Positions 45,691-54,715 of a stretch of DNA of 64,000 bases are shown here, one piece after another. Both the position numbers and the translations under genes were made by a program. Source of the stretch: Marinospirillum celere (GTDB lineage: Bacteria; Pseudomonadota; Gammaproteobacteria; Pseudomonadales; Halomonadaceae); assembly GCF_900112235.1 (NCBI RefSeq), contig NZ_FOLH01000004.1:1-64000 (forward strand). The letters are read 5' to 3'. The notes under the pieces were generated by a model. It did no database searches and was not told where the DNA came from. It saw only the letters and a list, made by a program, of their open reading frames with translations. How positions within the stretch are numbered: position 1 is the stretch's first letter; each line of letters begins with the position of its first letter.

Positions 45691-48354
45691 ATGAGCCCTC
45701 ACCAGTCCAGTCAGCAATTGCTTTCTATCCTTATGCTGCTGACCTTCATGGCCCTGATACTATTTAGTGAGCCTTTAACACAGCTCGGCTTTGCTCATGG
45801 CTTTCTCTACGTACCCTTGCTATTGCTGGTTCATCGCCTTCAACAAGAACACTGGATTTGGCCGACAACACTGGTGACTCTTGGACTGGTGGTGCTGGGC
45901 TATTTCCTGTCACCACCCCCACCTGAAGGTTTTGCACACGTTTATGTCCTGGCCAACCGGTTGCTGTCTTGCCTGGTACTCTTAGCAACTGGCTATCTGC
46001 TTAAGCAAATTCACGACCATGGACAAGAGCAGAAGCGCCAGCAGGAAGAGCTGGAAGCAGCCATAAAGGAGGCACAGGAAACGCGTGAATACTTTCTTTC
46101 GCTTGCAGAAACCCTGCCTATTAGTATCTGGACAGCCAGCCCAGATGGACGGATTGACTACACCAGCCCACAGATGATTCAAACGGCAGGGATCAGCAAG
46201 CAAGAACTAATGGAGAACTGGATCAGTTATCTGCATCCAGATGACCAGGAAAAAACAGCGGCTGCCTGGTCCGAAGCCCTGAAGTATGGTCATAGCTATG
46301 AAGTTGAGCATCGTTTTCGCCAGCCGGATGGCAACTACTCTTGGTATCTACTCCAGGCACAGCCGATCAAAGACGAACAGGGGAAAATCAAAAGCTGGCT
46401 GGGCTCCTCGGTGGATATCAGTAACCAAAAGCAGCTAATGCGGGAAAAAGATCAGTTGGTTTCAAGATTGAATGCGGTACTGGAAAGTATTTCCGACGGC
46501 TTTTTCACCTTGGATAAAAACCTGCACTTCACTTATGTTAACAGCACTGCTGCTGAAACCCTGGGCGTGAATGCATCTGCGTTGCTGCATCAAGCTTTTG
46601 TGGACCAGCCTTTGGTCTACAAAAATCCAGAAGTGATTCCTCGCATTCAGCAAACAAGAGCAACGGGACTCAGTAATACTTTTGAACAGCAGATCGCTAC
46701 TGGAGACTGGTATCTTGTCAGCCTCTATCCTTTTAATGATGGAGTATCGGTTTACTTCCGCAACATCACCAAAGAGCATCAAGCGCAACAAGAGTTAAAT
46801 CTACTGAGAACCGCAGTTTCCCGCCTCAATGATGTCATTATCATCACCGAGGCTGAACCTATCAGCTATCCCGGCCCTAAAATTGTTTACGTCAATGATG
46901 CCTTTGAACGTATAACTGGCTACAGTAGAGAGGAAGCCTTAGGTAAATCCCCCCGCTTTCTACAAGGCCCGAATACCGACCCCATAGAAGTCAAACGTAT
47001 GGGCGATGCGCTGCGTCTATGGCAGCCAGTTAGTGGCCAGCTATTAAATTACAAAAAAAACGGTGAAGAGTTCTGGTTTGATTTAAATATCGTTCCACTT
47101 GCAAATGACAAAGGCTGGTATACCCATTGGGTAGCCGTTGAAAGGGATATCACTGATCAAAAACAGATACAATTGCAGCTGAGCCATGCTCAACGCATGG
47201 AGTCTATAGGTCAATTGACTGGAGGTATTGCCCATGACTTCAACAATCTGCTGACTGTTATTTCCGGCAACACCGAGCTCTTGGATGAACAGCTTGCCGA
47301 TCAGCCTCGTCTGCAGGCATTAGCAAAAACTGCTGTACTGGCTGCAGAAAGAGGCGCCCAACTTACCCGCAGCCTACTAACTTTTGCTCGCAAACAAACT
47401 CTCAAACCGCAAACTATTCAGGTTAATCAGTTGATTCTTGATATGCAGGCTTTGATTAACTCCTCGCTCGGTGAGCGCTATCAATTAGAGGTTAATTTAA
47501 AAGACGATTTATGGCTGGCCGGAATAGACCCCAGCCAACTAGAAAACACGCTACTCAATTTAATCATCAATGCTCGGGATGCTTCACCACTGGGCGGCAA
47601 AATCACTCTGGAAACACGCAATGTCTATTTGGATAGTCACTATGCACAACTCAACCCGGAAGTAACTCCAGGTGATTATGTCGCTATGCTGGTCACCGAT
47701 GAAGGTAGCGGCATTCATCCTGATATTCTGAGTAAAATTTTTGACCCCTTCTTCACCACCAAAGACAAAACCCGGGGAACAGGTCTGGGCCTGAGCATGG
47801 CGTTTGGCTTTATTAAACAATCCGGTGGACACCTAACGGTTAACTCCAAACCGGGAGAAGGCAGCTGCTTTTCTGTTTTTATTCCTCGGGCAACTTCTCA
47901 AGAACAAACAGTGGCAGACCTACCTCCGGTCACTCTACCCGAAAATGCAGACACTCAAGGCCAGGAAACTTTATTGGTGGTTGAAGATAATGCACTGGTC
48001 AGAAATTTTGCTGCCAGCCAATTGAAAGCAGCAGGCTACCGGGTCACCACTGCCGAAAATGGCGAGCAAGCCCTAGCTCTTTTCCAAAAAGGCGACACTT
48101 TTGATTTACTCTTCACTGATGTCATCATGCCGGGACAACTGAATGGTTTGCAATTAGCTGAAGCAGCTCTGGAGCTCCAGCCTGGTCTACCCGTCATTTT
48201 TACCTCTGGCTATACTGAAAATGCACTGGTTGATGCCGCGGCTTCAGGTATCGGCATCGACCTGCTCAACAAGCCCTATCATCGCCAGGAGCTCCTGGAA
48301 AGAATTCAAGACGCGCTAAAAAAAGCGCAATACAAGGCGAAGCAAGATGACTGA
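45691..48354 (+). CDS. Hybrid histidine kinase with PAS and LOV-like domains
   Basis: An 887-residue kinase: about three membrane helices (10-105), PAS domains at ~130-250 and ~255-365, a LOV-like PAS at ~375-490, HisKA with GGIAHDFNN (His515), ATPase (NARDASPLGG, GTGLGLSMAFG) and a C-terminal receiver (LLVVEDN, LLFTDVIMPG). The LOV-like domain has GKSPRFLQGPNTD and NYKKNGEEFW, but the photoactive Cys of N-C-R-F-L-Q is replaced by Pro, so flavin photochemistry of the usual kind is not expected. Overlaps the next gene by 8 bp. Confidence 0.92.
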   Translation: MSPHQSSQQLLSILMLLTFMALILFSEPLTQLGFAHGFLYVPLLLLVHRLQQEHWIWPTTLVTLGLVVLGYFLSPPPPEGFAHVYVLANRLLSCLVLLATGYLLKQIHDHGQEQKRQQEELEAAIKEAQETREYFLSLAETLPISIWTASPDGRIDYTSPQMIQTAGISKQELMENWISYLHPDDQEKTAAAWSEALKYGHSYEVEHRFRQPDGNYSWYLLQAQPIKDEQGKIKSWLGSSVDISNQKQLMREKDQLVSRLNAVLESISDGFFTLDKNLHFTYVNSTAAETLGVNASALLHQAFVDQPLVYKNPEVIPRIQQTRATGLSNTFEQQIATGDWYLVSLYPFNDGVSVYFRNITKEHQAQQELNLLRTAVSRLNDVIIITEAEPISYPGPKIVYVNDAFERITGYSREEALGKSPRFLQGPNTDPIEVKRMGDALRLWQPVSGQLLNYKKNGEEFWFDLNIVPLANDKGWYTHWVAVERDITDQKQIQLQLSHAQRMESIGQLTGGIAHDFNNLLTVISGNTELLDEQLADQPRLQALAKTAVLAAERGAQLTRSLLTFARKQTLKPQTIQVNQLILDMQALINSSLGERYQLEVNLKDDLWLAGIDPSQLENTLLNLIINARDASPLGGKITLETRNVYLDSHYAQLNPEVTPGDYVAMLVTDEGSGIHPDILSKIFDPFFTTKDKTRGTGLGLSMAFGFIKQSGGHLTVNSKPGEGSCFSVFIPRATSQEQTVADLPPVTLPENADTQGQETLLVVEDNALVRNFAASQLKAAGYRVTTAENGEQALALFQKGDTFDLLFTDVIMPGQLNGLQLAEAALELQPGLPVIFTSGYTENALVDAAASGIGIDLLNKPYHRQELLERIQDALKKAQYKAKQDD

Positions 48355-50494
48355 CAAGCTGCTTATTCTGGATGATGACGAACTCACCGGAAAAACTCTG
48401 AAAAGCCTGGCTGAGTTTGCCGGCTATGAAGTCGAGTTCACCAGCTCTTCAGACATGTTTTTTCGTTTACTCACCAGTTGGCAACCTCAGATCGTTATTT
48501 TGGATCTGGTGATGAGCCCTATGGATGGGGTCGAGGTTTTGACAGAAATGACTCGCCTGGAGACCTCCTCGAGCATTATTATTACCAGCGGTGTTGGTAG
48601 CCGCGTTCTTGATGCTGCGGCCCGCTCTGCTGCAGCTCGCCAGCTCAAACTCCTAGGCACCCTGCCCAAACCTTTTACCAGCAAAGAGCTGTTTGAATTA
48701 CTGAACCGAACGCCCGCGCCTGTACCCAGTGTTGATCAAATCGATACTGCCAAGTACTTGCCCAGTCGTCAGGATCTTTTACAGCTAATTGATCAGCAAC
48801 AACTCAGTCTCGCTTTCCAGCCCAAAATCAGCTGCAGCTCTGGCCAATTGATTGGCTTTGAAGCCCTGGCGCGCTGGCGGCATCCAACCGAAGGCAGCGT
48901 GCCACCAGAAAACTTTATCGCTCAGGCCGAAGCCGAAGACCTGATTGATCCGCTAACTGAACAAATTATGCAGCAGGCTCTATCCTGGTTTGGAAGTTTC
49001 AAAAATCAGCACACGAAGTTTATTGATCAAGAGCTCAGTCCCAATGATCTCCACCTTTCAATCAACCTTTCTGCAAAGTCTCTAAGCAATGAGCAGCTGT
49101 TCATCACCCTGGAGGCTCTTTGCCAGGAACACCAGGTTGCCCCTCATGAAATTGTTTTGGAACTCACAGAAACCGCTGCCATGGAAGATCCCACCTATTC
49201 CATGGAAACCCTGACCCGTCTGCGTATTAAAGGCTTTCAGGTTTCCATTGATGACTTTGGCATCGGTTTTTCATCCATTCAACAATTGGTGCGCCTACCC
49301 TTTTCAGAACTGAAAATCGACAAAACCTTTGTACTGTCAGCCCTAGCCAGCCTAGAGTCGCGCCTGGTTGTTAAAGCCATTATAGATCTGGCCCACTCTC
49401 TGAATATTCGCGTGACTGCTGAAGGCATTGAAGATCAAGAGACACTACAGCTGCTTAAAGACCAGGGCTGTGATGCCGCCCAGGGCTTTTACCTGGGACG
49501 CCCTCAGCCCCCAACAGCTATTCCTAACTGGCTGGAAGAGCATGGCCGTTATTTGGAAGAGCAGCGACTGAGAAATCTCCAGCAGCTCAAGATTTTGGAT
49601 ACACCACCAGAAGAGCGCTTTGATCGGGTGACTCTGTTAGCCAGGAAATTTTTTGATGTTCCTATCAGCCTGGTTTCCCTGGTTGATCGTGACCGCCAGT
49701 GGTTTAAATCCAAGGTGGGCACAGAGCTACTGCAAACGCCCAGATCCCAAGCCCTCTGCAATCTTGCCATTCAGCAGGATCAAACCTTCATTGCCGATGA
49801 AAGCTTTATCAGTAGTTGGGCAGCGAATAAAAAAAATCTGCCCTATGACCCGGAAATCAAGTTTTATGCAGGTCATCCGATCCGTTCAGCAGAAGGCTAC
49901 AAGCTAGGCACTTTGTGCATTCTGGATCACAAGCCACGTTACTTTTCGGACAAGCAAATTCAACTCCTCGAAGACTTGGCCCGTTTGGTGGAATATGAAC
50001 TTGCCGCCTATGACAGCCTCTACCAGGACAAAATTACTGAGCTGGTTAGTCGTCCGGCTTTTGAACAAAGGGCCCCTCAGCTTTTGGCACTGGCCCGTGA
50101 ACATCAATTACCGGTCACTCTTATTGCCATTCATTTGGACAACCTGCGCCTGGTCAACAAGGCAGAAGGTTTACCGGCGGGTGATCAGCTATTGGAAAAC
50201 TTCTCACAACTGCTCCAAGCCAGCTTTAGAGATACCGACCTGCTTGCCCGCCTTGGTGGTGCTGAATTTGTGGTTCTACTCCTGGATGAAAGCCCTGAAG
50301 CCATTACCACCCGCCTGGAGCTTTTGTACATGCTGACCCAGCAAATCAATGGTCAAGGTGAGCCACCCCAGGTATTCACTTACGAGTATGGCCTGGCCAG
50401 TGTTCAAAAAGATGATGACTACCAATGGGAAAAGCTCTACCTGTTGGCTGACCAGCAGCTCTACGCCAGTCAGCCGCCTTTGAAAAAATCATGA
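48347..50494 (+). CDS. REC-EAL-GAF-GGDEF cyclic-di-GMP protein
   Basis: A 715-residue soluble protein. Receiver (1-120; LDDDELT, IVILDLVMSPM), EAL phosphodiesterase (~135-385; FEALARWRHP, LELTETAAMED, IDDFGIGFSS, ELKIDKTF, TAEGIED) with catalytic residues intact, GAF (~400-545; LDTPPEERFDR, LGTLCILD) and a C-terminal GGDEF-fold (~560-715) whose loop is GGAEF. The Asp-to-Ala change should abolish cyclase activity. The EAL-before-GGDEF order is unusual. It probably degrades cyclic-di-GMP under control of the adjacent hybrid kinase. Confidence 0.92.
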   Translation: MTDKLLILDDDELTGKTLKSLAEFAGYEVEFTSSSDMFFRLLTSWQPQIVILDLVMSPMDGVEVLTEMTRLETSSSIIITSGVGSRVLDAAARSAAARQLKLLGTLPKPFTSKELFELLNRTPAPVPSVDQIDTAKYLPSRQDLLQLIDQQQLSLAFQPKISCSSGQLIGFEALARWRHPTEGSVPPENFIAQAEAEDLIDPLTEQIMQQALSWFGSFKNQHTKFIDQELSPNDLHLSINLSAKSLSNEQLFITLEALCQEHQVAPHEIVLELTETAAMEDPTYSMETLTRLRIKGFQVSIDDFGIGFSSIQQLVRLPFSELKIDKTFVLSALASLESRLVVKAIIDLAHSLNIRVTAEGIEDQETLQLLKDQGCDAAQGFYLGRPQPPTAIPNWLEEHGRYLEEQRLRNLQQLKILDTPPEERFDRVTLLARKFFDVPISLVSLVDRDRQWFKSKVGTELLQTPRSQALCNLAIQQDQTFIADESFISSWAANKKNLPYDPEIKFYAGHPIRSAEGYKLGTLCILDHKPRYFSDKQIQLLEDLARLVEYELAAYDSLYQDKITELVSRPAFEQRAPQLLALAREHQLPVTLIAIHLDNLRLVNKAEGLPAGDQLLENFSQLLQASFRDTDLLARLGGAEFVVLLLDESPEAITTRLELLYMLTQQINGQGEPPQVFTYEYGLASVQKDDDYQWEKLYLLADQQLYASQPPLKKS

Positions 50495-50573
50495 AAAAAC
50501 CGGTAGGTTTCTGCTAAGCTTTTTGGGCAATTCCTGACCAAAAGAGTCAACTTAATTCTCAGGAGACGAGACG

Positions 50574-51050
50574 ATGACTATTCAAGTAGGTGACACCCTT
50601 CCCGATGTTGAACTGCGTGTGATGGGCAAAGAAGGCCCGGAAGCAGTGAGCACCCAAGCGCTTTTTGCAGGTAAGAAGGTGGTTCTTTTTGCAGTACCCG
50701 GTGCTTTTACACCCAACTGCTCCGAAACTCATGTACCTGGCTATGTCACCCATGCTGACAAAATCAAAGCCAAAGGCGTTGACAGCATTATCTGCACTGC
50801 AGTCAATGATGTCTTTGTCATGGATGCCTGGGGCAAGACACAGAATGCTGAAGAACTCATCATGCTGGCTGATGGCATGGGCGACTTTGCCAAAGCAGTC
50901 GGTTTGGAAAAAGACCTTACTGCCGTTCAGTTTGGTGTTCGCAGCCAGCGCTATGCCATGATCATTAATGATGGCAAGCTGGAACTCTTGAATGTCGATG
51001 AAGGCGGTGCAGACAAAAGCAGCGCTGAAACCATCCTGGCTTCTTTGTAA
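50574..51050 (+). CDS. Peroxiredoxin, Prx5 type
   Basis: A 158-residue thiol peroxidase of the Prx5/AhpE-like group. Active site PGAFTPNCSETHVPGY contains the peroxidatic Cys in the P-x-x-x-T-x-x-C motif, and the conserved R in GVRSQRYAM follows. No obvious resolving Cys pattern beyond one in ICTAVND. It reduces hydroperoxides using thioredoxin or glutathione. GGAG precedes ATG 50574. Convergent with phoU. Confidence 0.93.
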   Translation: MTIQVGDTLPDVELRVMGKEGPEAVSTQALFAGKKVVLFAVPGAFTPNCSETHVPGYVTHADKIKAKGVDSIICTAVNDVFVMDAWGKTQNAEELIMLADGMGDFAKAVGLEKDLTAVQFGVRSQRYAMIINDGKLELLNVDEGGADKSSAETILASL

Positions 51051-51056
51051 GCCTGA

Positions 51057-51081
51057 CCGGGGGCTGGGCTCCAGCCCCCGG
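51057..51081. terminator. Bidirectional hairpin between peroxiredoxin and phoU
   Basis: CCGGGGGCTGG, loop GCT, CCAGCCCCCGG: a perfect 11-bp stem between convergent genes. No T-run on either side, so its strength as a terminator is uncertain. Confidence 0.6.
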
Positions 51082-51098
51082 CATTTCAGGGATAGGTG

Positions 51099-51851
51099 CT
51101 AGGTGCTGGATCCTTTCTGATCTTCTTCATCATCATGCTGAAGAACCTGCTCAATTTTGTCCGGTTTGGTATAGCGCACATCCTCACCTTCGACCAGGTA
51201 GATTACATACTCAGCCAGATTACTGGCATGGTCACCCACCCTTTCTAGCGAACGCAGCACCCACATAATATTCATGACCTGGGAAATCGAACGCGGATCT
51301 TCCATCATAAAGGTAATCAGCGCGCGGGTTGCAGAACGATATTCCAGATCCACCTTGTCATCTTCCCGTAATACCGCCAGAGCTTGGGGCGTATCAAAGC
51401 GGGCAAAAGCATTCAAGGCATCTTTAACCATCTGACGTACATGATTACCCAGGTGACGGGCTTCAATATAACCCCGTGGTGAAGTGCCTTCCTCGGCCAA
51501 ACGCAGGGTGGCTTTGGCAATTTTGCTGGCCTCATCACCAATGCGTTCCAAGTCTGAAGTTGCCCTGATCACTGCCAAAACCAAACGCAGGTCAGAAGCT
51601 GCTGGCTGACGCCGCGCCAGGATATGGGTACAGACTTCATCAATTTCCAACTGCAACTGATTCACCGTCTTGTCAGTTTTACGAACTTCACTGGCCAAGC
51701 GGGTATCACCGTCGACCAGGGAATCAACGGCATCTTGAACCTGCTTCTCAACCAAACCACCCATTTCCAACAGTTGACTGCGGATTTCTTCCAGCTCTTC
51801 GTTAAACTTCTGGGAGATATGGCTTGTATGTGCTTCTTGATCTATTTTCAT
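51099..51851 (-). CDS. phoU: Phosphate signalling protein PhoU
   Basis: A 250-residue all-helical protein with two PhoU repeats. Characteristic blocks E-x-x-x-D repeated as SDLERIGDEASKIAK and RSLERVGDHASNLAE carry the metal-binding residues. PhoU couples Pst transport to PhoR inhibition. Last gene of the pst operon; separated from pstB by about 290 bp containing a tandem repeat. Confidence 0.97.
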   Translation of the reverse strand: MKIDQEAHTSHISQKFNEELEEIRSQLLEMGGLVEKQVQDAVDSLVDGDTRLASEVRKTDKTVNQLQLEIDEVCTHILARRQPAASDLRLVLAVIRATSDLERIGDEASKIAKATLRLAEEGTSPRGYIEARHLGNHVRQMVKDALNAFARFDTPQALAVLREDDKVDLEYRSATRALITFMMEDPRSISQVMNIMWVLRSLERVGDHASNLAEYVIYLVEGEDVRYTKPDKIEQVLQHDDEEDQKGSST

Positions 51852-51895
51852 GTCAGTCGTCTCGATTCATTACGCCAATAAGTTATAAGACTCGG

Positions 51896-52080
51896 CCGGG
51901 TATACCTGTTCAGAACCCACGAACACCTCACCCAAGTCTCTGGTTTGCGCCAGACTGCTGAGCGCAAGCGAGCTTCTTCTCAGCCGGTATGCCTGTTCAA
52001 AACGCGTAAGCATCTCTGCAAAGCCCCGGAGTTGTGCCAGGCTGCTGAGCGCAAGCGAGTCAGGGACAGACGAGCGCGGA
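51896..52080. repeat. 87-bp imperfect tandem repeat between phoU and pstB
   Basis: TAT(A/G)CCTGTTCA occurs at 51901 and 51988, and CAG(A/G)CTGCTGAGCGCAAGCG at 51951 and 52038, both exactly 87 bases apart. A more diverged third copy may begin near 52075 (ATGTCTATTCAGG). 87 bp is 29 codons, and one minus-strand frame stays open through both units, but that frame overlaps pstB and is probably not a gene. Confidence 0.7.
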
Positions 52081-52143
52081 TGTCTATTCAGGAAAGAATA
52101 GTCATCCGGCAAGCCAGCGGCTCTGGCAAGCAACTCCTCTACC

Positions 52144-52989
52144 CTAGCCATAGCGCCCGGTGATGTAGTCTTCGGTTTGCTTTTTGGCCGGGTTGGTAAA
52201 GAGGGTGTCGGTGTTGTCGTATTCCACCATTTCACCCAGGTACATAAAGGCAGTGAAGTCAGAAACCCGTGCCGCCTGTTGCATGTTGTGGGTGACGATG
52301 ACGATGCTGAAACGATCTTTAAGGTCATGAATCAGCTCCTCGATTTTCAGGGTGGAAATCGGGTCCAGGGCGGAAGCAGGTTCATCCAGCAGCAGGATCT
52401 CTGGCTTCACGGCAATGGTGCGCGCGATAACCAGGCGCTGTTGCTGACCACCCGACATGCCCAGGGCCGATTCGTGCAGACGGTCTTTGGTCTCGTCCCA
52501 AATAGCGGCTGAACGCAGTGCCCATTCGACCGATTCATCCAGAATGCGACGGTTGTTGATGCCTTGAATCCGCAGGCCATAGGCGACGTTTTCATAGATG
52601 GATTTGGGAAAGGGGTTGGGCTTCTGGAAGACCATGCCCACGCGGCGACGCAGGTCAGCCACATCGACCTTGCGGTCATAGATGTTTTGGTTGTCGATGT
52701 TGACTTCACCTTTGATGGTCACGCCATCAATCAGATCATTCATCCGATTGAAAGAACGCAACAGCGTAGATTTACCGCAACCGGAAGGGCCGATAAAGGC
52801 GGTGACCCGGTTTTTTGGAATTTCCATAGAGATGTTTTTCAGCGCCTGGCTTTCGCCATAGTAAAGACTCATATCCTTGACGCTGATGCAGGAGGTTTCC
52901 CGGCTGAGCTTCAGTTCTGATGAACCGGCATCCCGGTTCAAGGCTCCCATATTCATACCGTGGGTGCGTTGCTTTTCAGTCGTTGTCAT
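52144..52989 (-). CDS. pstB: Phosphate ABC transporter ATPase PstB
   Basis: A 281-residue ATP-binding subunit. Walker [11 protein letters not shown]-loop [10 protein letters not shown], signature MSGGQQQRL, Walker [14 protein letters not shown] and switch His in VTHNMQQA. It powers import of phosphate by PstC/PstA. GAGG eight bases before ATG 52989. The 29-bp gap to pstA indicates one operon. Confidence 0.98.
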   Translation of the reverse strand: MTTTEKQRTHGMNMGALNRDAGSSELKLSRETSCISVKDMSLYYGESQALKNISMEIPKNRVTAFIGPSGCGKSTLLRSFNRMNDLIDGVTIKGEVNIDNQNIYDRKVDVADLRRRVGMVFQKPNPFPKSIYENVAYGLRIQGINNRRILDESVEWALRSAAIWDETKDRLHESALGMSGGQQQRLVIARTIAVKPEILLLDEPASALDPISTLKIEELIHDLKDRFSIVIVTHNMQQAARVSDFTAFMYLGEMVEYDNTDTLFTNPAKKQTEDYITGRYG

Positions 52990-53017
52990 TTCTTTTGCCT
53001 CAATAAAATTCAGTCAA

Positions 53018-54694
53018 TTACATGTCCAGAGCGCGGTATTTCTCACGCAGGCGATTACGTATGGCAATGGCTGTCAGGTTAAGTACAGCAATTACCAGCA
53101 CCAGCATTAGGGCAGTGGCATAAACGAGAGGTCTAGCCGCTTCTACATTCGGGCTCTGGAAGCCAACATCGTAAATATGGAAGCCCAGGTGCATAAATTG
53201 TCTATCCAGATGCAGGAAGGGGAAGTTGCCATCCACCGGCAAGTTGGGGGCCAGCTTGACGACACCGACCAGCATCAGCGGCGCAACTTCACCAGCCGCA
53301 CGGGCCACAGCGAGAATCACACCAGTCATCATGGCCGGGCTGGCCATGGGCAAGACCACGCGCCACAGGGTTTCTGCCTTGGTCGCCCCCAGGGCCAGTG
53401 AACCTTCGCGCACTGAGCGGGGAATTCTTGACAGGCCTTCTTCAGTAGCCACGATGACTACGGGTAGAGTCAGCAGCGCCAGCGTCAGGGAGGCCCACAT
53501 CAAACCAGGCGTACCAAAGGTCGGTGAAGGCAAGGCTTCAGGGAAAAACAACTGATCTAAATTGCCACCGACAAAGTAAACGAAGAAGCCCAGACCAAAG
53601 ACCCCATAAACTATGGAAGGCACCCCGGCCAGATTGTTGACCGCGATACGAATAGTGCGAGTCAATAAGCCTTGTTTGGCATATTCACGCAGATAGATAG
53701 CAGCCATAACACCAAAGGGGGTGACGATCACTGACATGATCAAAACCATCATCACGGTGCCAAAGATGGCAGGGAAAATACCGCCTTCAGTATTGGCTTC
53801 GCGTGGATCTTCAGAAACAAACTCCCAGAGTTTGGCGAAATAGTGGCCCATTTTTTGGAAGACATTCATATCATTGGGCTGAAACCCCCTAACGACATGA
53901 TGCAGACCAATGACACTGCGCTGACCATCGGCACTCATCATCACTAAGGCATCACGGCTAAATTGACCGTAAAGCTCGGCTAGACGCGCTTCCATTTCGG
54001 CATACTGGTCATTCCAGTAAGCACGTTCTTCAGCAAGTTCTGCCAGGTTTTCAGGCGTGTCGGTGCCACGCAACTCATGACGACGTTCAGCTAGGCGCAG
54101 CTGTTCCAGCTGGTAGTTAACCTGACCGATTTCACGTCTTTCCAGATTATAAATTTCCCAGTAAATGCCTACCGCGCGCTGAATGCGTTTCTGAGCTTCA
54201 TCCCAAAGGATGTTTTCACCCAGCGGCTGCTCAGCAATCAAGCGGCCGTCTTCCTTGATGCCAATTAGATAGCCATAGTAATTACCCCATTCACGCCGTT
54301 CCAAAACCGTGGCATGGCGCGGATATTCGATGTTTTCCAATTCACGCGTCAGAGCCCAGCGGAAGTCAAAGCCGTAAAGATCGCGGTTACCTATCTTAAA
54401 TAGCTGCCGCTCCAGTAGCTGGATATCTTCATCGACCTGGTAACCGGCATTGCGCAATTGGTCAGCAGTAATCTGAGTGACCTGGACCTGTTCACCCAGA
54501 ATCATCTGCTGTTGCCCGGAACGGTCAGTAACCAGTGCCTGGTGCAAATCAGCAGGCCAGAAGTGCGCCAGGCCCCGTACCGCGATCAGGCCGATCAAAC
54601 CCAAAACCATGACGACGCTGATGGTGACTGCACCTGCGTTGAGCCAAATCCACGGCGAGCCGCTTTTGACCCAGTTTTTCATTGAAATCTTCAT
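53018..54694 (-). CDS. pstA: Phosphate ABC transporter permease PstA, long form
   Basis: A 558-residue permease; E. coli PstA has about 296. The extra length is an N-terminal helix followed by ~270 residues outside the membrane core, containing a charged coiled coil (LEQLRLAERRHELR). The C-terminal permease core has GVMAAIYLREYA, the EAA-loop region ALGATKAETLWRVVLP, and a stretch GVVKLAPNLPVDG. Long PstA proteins are known in pseudomonads. It lies 21 bp after pstC. Confidence 0.95.
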   Translation of the reverse strand: MKISMKNWVKSGSPWIWLNAGAVTISVVMVLGLIGLIAVRGLAHFWPADLHQALVTDRSGQQQMILGEQVQVTQITADQLRNAGYQVDEDIQLLERQLFKIGNRDLYGFDFRWALTRELENIEYPRHATVLERREWGNYYGYLIGIKEDGRLIAEQPLGENILWDEAQKRIQRAVGIYWEIYNLERREIGQVNYQLEQLRLAERRHELRGTDTPENLAELAEERAYWNDQYAEMEARLAELYGQFSRDALVMMSADGQRSVIGLHHVVRGFQPNDMNVFQKMGHYFAKLWEFVSEDPREANTEGGIFPAIFGTVMMVLIMSVIVTPFGVMAAIYLREYAKQGLLTRTIRIAVNNLAGVPSIVYGVFGLGFFVYFVGGNLDQLFFPEALPSPTFGTPGLMWASLTLALLTLPVVIVATEEGLSRIPRSVREGSLALGATKAETLWRVVLPMASPAMMTGVILAVARAAGEVAPLMLVGVVKLAPNLPVDGNFPFLHLDRQFMHLGFHIYDVGFQSPNVEAARPLVYATALMLVLVIAVLNLTAIAIRNRLREKYRALDM

Positions 54695-54715
54695 AAAGTG
54701 ACCTTTTGATCTCCG

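Noticed and set aside
51870-52328. A 152-codon minus-strand frame through the 87-bp repeats
   Set aside because: It overlaps pstB by 185 bp, has no good start site, and its repeat pattern comes from the DNA tandem repeat.
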